Assembly (NCBI GenBank): GCA_036495195.1
Contig: DASXNH010000003.1
Coordinates: 1 to 17,589 of the forward strand
DNA: 17,589 bases
Source of the DNA: Palsa-872 sp036495195
GTDB lineage: Bacteria; Chloroflexota; Dormibacteria; Dormibacterales; Dormibacteraceae
Direction: 5' to 3'
Positions 12,591 through 17,589 of this stretch are shown here, piece by piece; position 1 is the first letter of the stretch; every line of letters begins with the position of its first letter. The notes under the pieces are model-generated. The model saw only the letters and a program-made list of their open reading frames with translations, was not told the origin of the DNA and searched no databases. Position numbers and translations under genes: made by a program.

Positions 12591-13295
12591 ATGCTGGCTC
12601 TAGCCTCCTCCCTCTCTGACCACCTCCCTGGCTGGCTGCAAGAACCAGGTTGGTGGCGGCCCCTCACCCATGCAGTGCAGGAAATCGTGCGCCAGCACCC
12701 ATCGGCCGGACTGTTCGTGGTCATCTTCCTGGAGGAGCTCGGCGTACCGCTGCCGGCCCCTGGCGACGTCGCGATCATGTACGGCGGCTACCTCACGACC
12801 ACGGGCGCGATCCCATATCCCCTTGCATACCTGGCCGTCGTGTCGGGTGCGGTCCTCGGCAGCGCTTGCAACCTGACCATCAGTCGCAGGTACGGCCGTC
12901 CGTTTGTCCAGCGCTTCGGCAAGTACGTCGGCGTGACGGAGGCAAGGCTGGTTCGGGCGGAGGGGCTGGTCAAGCGGTGGGGGCCGTGGGCGATCATCAT
13001 CGGCCGCCTGATTCCCGGCATGCGCATAGTTTTGTCGGCTTTATCGGGAATACTTGGGGTCCCTTACCGGGTTTTCATGCCGTGCGTATTCGTATCAGCG
13101 TTGATCTGGGCCGCGATCTTTCTCGAGATTGGGCGCCGAGTGGGGCCTCGTATACGGGAGGTCTTTCAAGTTTTCCCGGCACACCTGATTCCTTGGGTAT
13201 TGCTGGGTTTGGGCTTGCTCGTGATCGGGTATCTGGGATATGAGCATGGGTTCAAACCGAAAGCCTGGAACCGACACGCTGAAGAGCACCGCTGA
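12591..13295 (+). CDS. DedA-family (VTT/SNARE-associated-like) membrane protein
   Basis: 234 aa, four to five hydrophobic segments. DedA proteins are inner-membrane proteins now linked to lipid (undecaprenyl phosphate or phosphatidylethanolamine) translocation and membrane homeostasis. Family hallmarks seen are FLEELGVPLPAPGDVAIMYGGYL in the first re-entrant segment, GSACNLTISRRYGRPFVQRFG, and the conserved GRLIPGMRIVLSALSG with its essential Arg. Codon usage changes inside the gene: after about 13021 it uses ATA, TTA and GTA codons that are rare in the first half, including the TTA at 13041-13043. Its last 56 bp overlap the next gene in another frame. It has its own promoter. Exact substrate unknown. 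Confidence 0.92.
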   Translation: MLALASSLSDHLPGWLQEPGWWRPLTHAVQEIVRQHPSAGLFVVIFLEELGVPLPAPGDVAIMYGGYLTTTGAIPYPLAYLAVVSGAVLGSACNLTISRRYGRPFVQRFGKYVGVTEARLVRAEGLVKRWGPWAIIIGRLIPGMRIVLSALSGILGVPYRVFMPCVFVSALIWAAIFLEIGRRVGPRIREVFQVFPAHLIPWVLLGLGLLVIGYLGYEHGFKPKAWNRHAEEHR

Positions 13296-13578
13296 ACTCG
13301 TTCGCCTCGACACCGTCGAGATGGACGAGGACGATGAGATCCTTCCCGACTTCTCAGCCGAAGTCGACGGTCGGCGCGTCTGGGTCACCGCCGTACTCGA
13401 GAGAACGGTCGTGATCGAGCCCGCGCCTGGCGAGCCGAAGGTGCTCGTCAACCGCAACCGGCTGATGGTTGACCCCGGACAGCTCCGAGTGCGCCACCTG
13501 GCGAGCAAGGAAGCCGCCCGCCGTGGCCGCGAGGCTGCGCGCCAGCTCAGGGTCCAAGAAAACCGCTCAGCCGCCTAG
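13240..13578 (+). CDS. Small protein of unrecognised family, copy A of a tandem paralogous pair
   Basis: 112 aa, or 110 if the second in-frame ATG at 13246 is used. The start overlaps the dedA-like gene by 56 bp; the ribosome binding site (GGGAT) is weak. Residues 24-37 are strongly acidic (DTVEMDEDDEILPD). The core, residues 38-79, has FSAEVDGRRVWVTAVLERTV then VIE and continues to LMVDPG, with alternating hydrophobic residues that suggest beta strands; the tail is Arg- and Ala-rich and helical (SKEAARRGREAARQLR). No signal peptide or membrane helix. The core aligns without gaps to the product of 13698-14009 at an offset of 10 residues. The family is not recognised. Confidence 0.8.
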   Translation: MSMGSNRKPGTDTLKSTAELVRLDTVEMDEDDEILPDFSAEVDGRRVWVTAVLERTVVIEPAPGEPKVLVNRNRLMVDPGQLRVRHLASKEAARRGREAARQLRVQENRSAA

Positions 13579-13591
13579 CCCGACCCTTGGG

Positions 13592-13619
13592 TTGAGGCTT
13601 TTTAACGTTCTGGTAAAGT
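13592..13619 (+). promoter_or_regulatory. Promoter for copy B of the paralogous pair
   Basis: TTGAGG at 13592-13597, a 16-bp spacer, and TAAAGT at 13614-13619. This mirrors the TTGAGC/16/TATACT promoter of the dedA-like gene. An AAGGAA ribosome binding site follows before the ATG at 13698. Confidence 0.5.
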
Positions 13620-13697
13620 TGGCTGCTGCGCGGATTGTATTGGTAGCGAATTACAGCTTGCGCGGCCGATTGGCCGCCTAGCCCAAGGAACACCTGC

Positions 13698-14009
13698 ATG
13701 AGCAAAGCCCCGGTACCCGTCGAGCTTGTTTCGCTGGCCAGTATCGTCCCGCCCCTCAATCACGAGGTCAGTGGGGGCTTCAACGCCATGGTGGACGGTA
13801 AGCAGGTTCGGGTTCGAGCGGTGCTGGAGCGGACGGTCGTGATCGAGCACCAGGAGGGCGGCGAGCGGAGCGTGGTTCGCAAGGACAACTGCATGGTCAA
13901 GCCTTCGACTGTCGTCTTCGTGCCGGGCAACCCCAACAACGGCGTTGGGCCGCGCCAGTGGCGCAGGCTACCGGGCAAGCCCCCCGCGACCCCTAGGGTC
14001 GGCCCCTAA
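13698..14009 (+). CDS. Small protein of unrecognised family, copy B of a tandem paralogous pair
   Basis: 103 aa from an ATG with a good ribosome binding site (AAGGAA, 7 nt spacing) and its own promoter. The core, residues 28-69, reads FNAMVDGKQVRVRAVLERTV, then VIE, and ends in CMVKPS. It matches copy A (13240-13578) at the same spacing, with identical VDG, AVLERTVVIE and MV-P positions. At DNA level a 15-nt stretch of this core is identical (13405-13419 versus 13833-13847), while the termini differ completely: B lacks the acidic patch and has a Pro/Gly/Arg-rich tail. No signal peptide or membrane helix. Function unknown. Confidence 0.82.
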   Translation: MSKAPVPVELVSLASIVPPLNHEVSGGFNAMVDGKQVRVRAVLERTVVIEHQEGGERSVVRKDNCMVKPSTVVFVPGNPNNGVGPRQWRRLPGKPPATPRVGP

Positions 14010-14152
14010 CCACTCGACCCCCGACGAGCCCGGCGCCCCCTGGCGCGGGCCCTCCCCCTCCCGCAGGCACCCTCCCCCAGCCTGCCGATCCTGACGCCAG
14101 ATTAGAGAGGGGTTGCGAAGCGTACAACCCAGCCTGTTAACGGCCCCCGAGA
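14010..14152. terminator. Convergent intergenic region with hairpins
   Basis: Between copy B and malate synthase. It contains GCGCC/GGCGC flanked by complementary C and G runs (about 14029-14049), and GGGTTG at 14110-14115 pairing with CAACCC at 14125-14130, which lies about 22 nt past the malate synthase stop on the minus strand. Neither is followed by a T tract, so they are only candidate terminators. No gene seen. Confidence 0.35.
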
Positions 14153-15748
14153 TCAGTCGATGTGCCGCTGAGCGACCAGGGTCAGGAAGGCCGGAAACGA
14201 CTCCGACAGCGCCACCTCTTCGAATACCCGGCGCGCATCGGCAAATCGCCCTTTCGCCCACAGCTCCTCGCCAAGCCGCTCCCGCACCTTCGCCATCTCG
14301 TCGTCCGCGATCTCCCGCACCAGGTCGGCGGTGACCGGCGAGCCCTCGTTCAGCCGTGACGAGTGCCGGATCCACTGCCAAACCTGGGACCGTGAGATCT
14401 CGGCCGTCGCGACATCCTCCATAAGGTTGTTGATCGCCGCCGCCCCCACGCCTCTCAACCAGGACTCGATGTACTGCACGCCAACGCTCACGTTGAGGCG
14501 GAGCCCGCTCTCGGTGATCGATGAATCAGGCACCTTCACATCGATCAGCTGAGCCGGAGTCACCGACACGTCGGGCCGCTGCCGATCGAGCTGATTCGGC
14601 CGGTCCCCCAGCACGCGGTCGAACGCCTCTGTCGCCGTGGGCACCAGGTCGGGGTGCGCCACCCAAGTGCCGTCGAAGCCCGCATTGGCCTCGCGATCCT
14701 TGTCTTCCTTCACCTTGGCCAGCGCCACGCGATTGACCTCGGGGTCGCGCCGGGAGGGGATGAACGCGGCCATACCACCCATCGCGTGCGCTCCCCTTCG
14801 GTGGCATGTCTTGACCAGCAGATCGGTGTAGGCGCGCATGAACGGAACCGTCATCGTCACCTGCGCGCGATCGGGGAGCACGAAATCGGGCCGGTTCCGG
14901 AACTTCTTGATGATGCTGAAGATATAGTCCCATCGCCCTGCGTTCAGACCGCTCGAGTGCTCGCGCAGCTCGTACAGAATTTCTTCCATCTCGAACGCGG
15001 CCAGGATCGTCTCGATGAGCACCGTCGCGCGAATCGTGCCTCGCGGCACCTCCAGCGCATCCTGCGCAAAGTTGAAGACGTCGTTCCAGAGCCGCGCTTC
15101 CAGGTGACTCTCCAGCTTGGCCAGGTAGAAGTACGGGCCGCTGCCCTTCCCCTGCAAACGCTTGGCGTTGTGAAAGAAGTACAGGCCAAAATCGAAAAGG
15201 CTCCCCGAGACGGGCTTCCCGCCCACCTCCAGGTGCCTCTCCTCAAGATGCCAACCACGAGGCCGCACGACCAAGGTCGCAACTTTGGCGTCGAGCCTGT
15301 ACTGCTTTCCTTCCGGGCTCGCAAAGTCCAGCGTGCGCTCGATGGCATCGATGAGGTTGGCCTGCCCCTCCACCAGGTTCGCCCACGTAGGCGTGTTCGC
15401 GTCCTCGAAGTCCGCCATGAACACCCTGGCCCCTGAGTTGAGTGCGTTGATCACCATCTTGCGGTCGGTCGGCCCGGTGATCTCGACGCGCCGGTCCTCA
15501 AGGTCCTTGGCCGGAGGAGCCACCATCCAATCGGATTCCCGGACGGCTTGGGTTTCGCGCAGAAAAGTTGGAGATTCGCCCGCGTCGAGACGCGCCTGGC
15601 GCTCGTCGCGCATGCGGAGCAGCTCCAACCTTCGCGCCCCAAACTCACGCTGCAGGCTGGCGACGAACTCCAGCGCCTCATCGGTGAGCACCTCGGCGGC
15701 ACGTCCGACGGCCGGCCCTTTGAGCTTCATCTGTTCACCTGAGGCCAT
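14153..15748 (-). CDS. aceB: Malate synthase A
   Basis: Condenses glyoxylate with acetyl-CoA to malate in the glyoxylate bypass. 531 aa from the ATG at 15748, close to E. coli AceB (533). Collinear family segments: DLEDRRVEITGPTDRKMVINAL, VFMADFEDANTPTW, GSLFDFGLYFFHNA, GSGPYFYLAKLE, PRGTIRATVLIET, the signature REHSSGLNAGRWDYIF, MGGMAAFIPS and MEDVATAEISRSQVWQW carrying the catalytic Asp region. Alternatives are a TTG at 15757 and an ATG at 15730 with AGGTGA before it. TAGATT lies 8 nt before the 15748 ATG. Isocitrate lyase, its usual partner, is not in the window. It follows the luciferase-like gene by 24 bp. Confidence 0.96.
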   Translation of the reverse strand: MASGEQMKLKGPAVGRAAEVLTDEALEFVASLQREFGARRLELLRMRDERQARLDAGESPTFLRETQAVRESDWMVAPPAKDLEDRRVEITGPTDRKMVINALNSGARVFMADFEDANTPTWANLVEGQANLIDAIERTLDFASPEGKQYRLDAKVATLVVRPRGWHLEERHLEVGGKPVSGSLFDFGLYFFHNAKRLQGKGSGPYFYLAKLESHLEARLWNDVFNFAQDALEVPRGTIRATVLIETILAAFEMEEILYELREHSSGLNAGRWDYIFSIIKKFRNRPDFVLPDRAQVTMTVPFMRAYTDLLVKTCHRRGAHAMGGMAAFIPSRRDPEVNRVALAKVKEDKDREANAGFDGTWVAHPDLVPTATEAFDRVLGDRPNQLDRQRPDVSVTPAQLIDVKVPDSSITESGLRLNVSVGVQYIESWLRGVGAAAINNLMEDVATAEISRSQVWQWIRHSSRLNEGSPVTADLVREIADDEMAKVRERLGEELWAKGRFADARRVFEEVALSESFPAFLTLVAQRHID

Positions 15749-15756
15749 CGCAAGCA

Positions 15757-15762
15757 AATCTA
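15757..15762 (-). promoter_or_regulatory. Possible -10 box for malate synthase
   Basis: TAGATT on the minus strand, 8 nt before the ATG at 15748, in the short gap after the luciferase-like gene. It would give a leaderless message, but read-through from upstream is also possible, and the ATG at 15730 has its own ribosome binding site. Confidence 0.3.
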
Positions 15763-15772
15763 CAGGACCGCG

Positions 15773-16711
15773 TTAGGTGCCCGCCAACCTCGCGACCACA
15801 GGAGCGAAGGCTTCGGCTGCTTCCCCGGGGATGATCACATACGAGATTCCGTACCGCTCGCGCCGGCGCTGCAGATCCTCGACCACCTGGTCAACAGCGC
15901 CGATCAGGAAATGCGGCATGGCGAGGATGTCCTGGGGATCCACGCCGACACCGGCAGCCATGACCGTGGCCACCGACTCGCGGTCGTCGGTGATGTTGGC
16001 GAGGAAGATCGTGACGCTCAGCTCGATACCCTCGATGCGATCCCCGGCCGCCTCTCTGATCCAACCAAGCTTCTCGTCAGTCGCTTCTGCAAGCCCTGTG
16101 CGCACGAGCTCGGGTTTGACGGCGCCTTCGCGAAGATCGAAGTTCACGTTGACGATGTCGGCCTCGCGGGCGGCGATCCGGAGCATGCGACGGCCGCCTC
16201 CTCCAAGCAGGATCGGCGGGTGAGGCTTCTGAACGGGCCGAGGAGATCCCTCGATGCCGGTAACCCGATAGTGCTCGCCGGCGAAGGTGAACGGCTCGCC
16301 CGTGAACAGCCCCTTGATGATCTTCAGCGCCTCCTCCATGCGGCTGATTCGAGTGCCGGCGCTGTCGAACGGAATGCCGGCCTGCTCGTAGTCGGAGGCC
16401 ATCCACCCGGCCCCCAGCCCGAGGTCGAACCTTCCCTCTGAGAGGAGATCGATGGTGGCGGCCTCCTTGGCCAGCACCACCGGATGCCGGTAGTCGTTGT
16501 CGAACACCAGCGAGCCGACTCTCAACCTCGTGGTCGCGTCGGCGGCGGACATGAGCGCAGCGATCGGGCCAACCTGGTCGGTGAAATGGTCGGGAAGGTA
16601 CAGCGCCACGTAGCCCTGTGATTCGACCTCGCGCGCCTTCTCCTTCCAGGCTCGGGAGCTCGACGCTCGATGCTCCTGCACTCCGAACCTGAAAGGGCGC
16701 GGCTTTTTCAC
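15773..16711 (-). CDS. Luciferase-like (LLM class) F420-dependent oxidoreductase, TIGR03621/MSMEG_2516-like
   Basis: 312 aa TIM-barrel oxidoreductase. The N-terminus FRFGVQEHRASSSRAW and GYVALYLPDHFTDQVGPIAALMSAADAT are typical of the F420-dependent branch of the family. VVLAKEAATIDLLSEGRFDLGLGAGWM, RISRMEEALKIIKGLFTGEPFTFAGEHY and PPILLGGGGRRMLRIAAREADIV follow, as in MSMEG_2516-type proteins. Cofactor F420 is inferred from family, and the substrate is unknown. The GTG at 16711 is preceded by CATAAT 8 nt upstream and has no ribosome binding site. It is divergent from the membrane protein at 16775 and lies upstream of malate synthase. Confidence 0.92.
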   Translation of the reverse strand: MKKPRPFRFGVQEHRASSSRAWKEKAREVESQGYVALYLPDHFTDQVGPIAALMSAADATTRLRVGSLVFDNDYRHPVVLAKEAATIDLLSEGRFDLGLGAGWMASDYEQAGIPFDSAGTRISRMEEALKIIKGLFTGEPFTFAGEHYRVTGIEGSPRPVQKPHPPILLGGGGRRMLRIAAREADIVNVNFDLREGAVKPELVRTGLAEATDEKLGWIREAAGDRIEGIELSVTIFLANITDDRESVATVMAAGVGVDPQDILAMPHFLIGAVDQVVEDLQRRRERYGISYVIIPGEAAEAFAPVVARLAGT

Positions 16712-16719
16712 GGCGCGTA

Positions 16720-16725
16720 ATTATG
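16720..16725 (-). promoter_or_regulatory. -10 box for the luciferase-like gene, leaderless-type promoter
   Basis: CATAAT on the minus strand, 8 nt before the GTG at 16711, within a 63-bp divergent intergenic region. Confidence 0.5.
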
Positions 16726-16759
16726 TCGCGCCGGGCGTGCCATCACCGCTCGAAGGGGC

Positions 16760-16765
16760 TAACAT
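16760..16765 (+). promoter_or_regulatory. -10 box for the polytopic membrane protein, leaderless-type promoter
   Basis: TAACAT on the plus strand, 9 nt before the ATG at 16775. No Shine-Dalgarno sequence in the gap (CGGCGCGGC). It is back to back with the promoter of the luciferase-like gene. Confidence 0.45.
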
Positions 16766-16774
16766 CGGCGCGGC

Positions 16775-17308
16775 ATGGTCGCCACCGTCCGCAGAGCGCG
16801 CGACTATGCCTGGCTGCCAATCGCGCCCGCACTCGTCAGCTGGACGCTCCTCTTTGGCTACCAGTGGGCTTTCTCACTTACCTACAAGGGCCACCAGCAC
16901 ACGGTCTTCGCCTATTACTCGGGAGTGCTGGGCGACGGAGTCCTGATACCCGCCATCAACGTGGCGGGCTTCATGCTCCTGCGCCACCTGGCCCCGGCAA
17001 TCCAGTGGAGGCGCCTGCCGCTGTACGCCTTTCTCGGATTTGTCACCGCCGCCAGCGCGTTCCTGGTCCAGGCCAGGCTGGATCTCGTCAATTGGTCGAT
17101 GCCCCGGCCCTATCACTGGAGCGACGTGGGCCAGTTCCACTTCCTGGTCATGTGGACAGAGGTCGCCTACCTCTACCTCGTGCTGGCCACGGCGGTTAAC
17201 AACTGGTCGGGGCTGAGGCGCGATGTCGGCGCATGGGGCAGTTTCTGGTTGGGCTTGCTCGGGCTGGCTCTATTTGCGGCGACGCTGGCGGCCGACTACA
17301 TCCGGTAG
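16775..17308 (+). CDS. Polytopic membrane protein of unknown function
   Basis: 177 aa with about five hydrophobic segments: APALVSWTLLFGYQWAFSL, GVLIPAINVAGFMLLRHL, LYAFLGFVTAASAFLV, FLVMWTEVAYLYLVLATAV and FWLGLLGLALFAATLAADYI. Between them are short loops with conserved-looking aromatic and His residues (YKGHQHTVFAYYSGVLGDG, MPRPYHWSDVGQFH). The N-terminus is basic, so it is probably cytoplasmic. I do not recognise the family, and no enzyme motif is evident. It begins 63 bp from the divergent luciferase-like gene and ends 12 bp before the convergent tRNA-Phe. Confidence 0.82.
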   Translation: MVATVRRARDYAWLPIAPALVSWTLLFGYQWAFSLTYKGHQHTVFAYYSGVLGDGVLIPAINVAGFMLLRHLAPAIQWRRLPLYAFLGFVTAASAFLVQARLDLVNWSMPRPYHWSDVGQFHFLVMWTEVAYLYLVLATAVNNWSGLRRDVGAWGSFWLGLLGLALFAATLAADYIR

Positions 17309-17320
17309 CCGGGGACGAGG

Positions 17321-17397
17321 TGGTGCCGAGACCCAGATTTGAACTGGGGACACCCGCATTTTCAGTGCGGTGCTCTACCAAGCTGAGCTATCTCGGC
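17321..17397 (-). tRNA. tRNA-Phe (anticodon GAA), CCA encoded
   Basis: Acceptor GCCGAGA/TCTCGGC, D arm GCTC/GAGC, anticodon stem CCGCA/TGCGG with loop CTGAAAA giving GAA (Phe), T arm CCCAG/TTCAAAT/CTGGG, discriminator A, and CCA encoded at 17321-17323. Confidence 0.96.
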
Positions 17398-17407
17398 ACG
17401 GCGGATG

Positions 17408-17413
17408 ATTGTA
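17408..17413 (-). promoter_or_regulatory. -10 box for tRNA-Phe
   Basis: TACAAT on the minus strand, 10 nt before the mature 5' end of tRNA-Phe, so transcription would start about 3 nt upstream of it. The -35 is not recognisable. Confidence 0.5.
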
Positions 17414-17454
17414 TCGATCCAGAAGTGGCCGCCGTTCGTGGCATCCTTTCGTAG

Positions 17455-17589
17455 ATGAAGCAAATGGGCGGCTGGCTGTGGATGATCGGCGCGATCGCCG
17501 CACTCATTGTCGTTCAGTCGTTCCGGCACGCCGAGCCCCTATCGTCGTTCGACAGGATTCTCAATGGCGCCCAGGGCCTGGTCCCTTTT
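17455..17589 (+). CDS. Small membrane protein, 3' end beyond the window
   Basis: An ATG at 17455 opens 45 codons to the window edge. Residues about 4-20 (MGGWLWMIGAIAALIVV) form one hydrophobic helix, followed by QSFRHAEPLSSFDRILNG, a soluble or lumenal segment. A second ATG at 17464 has GATGAAG before it and is an alternative start. The family is not identifiable from this part. Confidence 0.5.
   Translation, partial: MKQMGGWLWMIGAIAALIVVQSFRHAEPLSSFDRILNGAQGLVPF

Noticed and set aside
13988..14000. GACCC-CTA-GGGTC palindrome near the end of copy B
   Set aside because: Only a 5-bp stem with no T tract; too short to call a terminator in GC-rich sequence.

Overview
The window is GC-rich bacterial chromosome carrying mostly housekeeping genes, with no phage, transposase, CRISPR or rRNA. 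Coding style suggests a soil-type, GC-rich Gram-positive-like lineage (Chloroflexota, Candidatus Dormibacterota or actinobacterial relatives). The clues are an F420-type luciferase-like oxidoreductase, a TatA/TatC-only translocase, many GTG/TTG starts, frequent 4-bp gene overlaps, and promoters whose -10 box lies only 8-9 nt before the start codon, as in leaderless transcripts. This placement is inference; no marker gene settles it.

Region 1 (1-8237, minus strand). In transcription order: 3-hydroxyacyl-CoA dehydrogenase; a short tRNA with anticodon UAA; a small DUF4177-like protein; an OmpR-type response regulator that appears to start at CTG; a long-chain polyprenyl diphosphate synthase; a fusion of a degenerate tetrapyrrole methylase with uroporphyrinogen-III synthase; a membrane-anchored cyclophilin-like protein; then tatA-tatC-rph-rdgB-tRNA-Pro and a partial lipoprotein. 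The tat-rph-rdgB-tRNA-Pro string looks like one operon that links Tat export, RNase PH (tRNA 3'-end trimming), nucleotide-pool cleaning and a tRNA.

Region 2 (8238-9687). A minimal HExxH metallopeptidase diverges from the dehydrogenase with only 10 bp between start codons and converges on a flavin reductase. Then come tRNA-Cys, an inverted-repeat element able to form competing hairpins, and an unlisted 36-codon single-membrane-helix ORF with a strong ribosome binding site.

Region 3 (9688-14009, plus strand). A lipoyl-dependent 2-oxoacid dehydrogenase E2 overlaps lipA, which overlaps lipB: the lipoylated substrate and both lipoylation enzymes form one translationally coupled unit. A DedA-family membrane protein and two tandem paralogous small proteins of an unrecognised family follow.

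Region 4 (14010-17589). Minus strand: a luciferase-like F420-type oxidoreductase followed by malate synthase. Plus strand: an unknown polytopic membrane protein diverging from them. tRNA-Phe (minus) and the 5' end of a small membrane protein (plus) close the window.

I see no obvious large new system. The most unusual items are the class-I-shaped tRNA with a UAA anticodon, the tandem paralogous small-protein pair, the recurring leaderless-type promoter geometry, the degenerate methylase-HemD fusion and the switch-like inverted repeat near tRNA-Cys.
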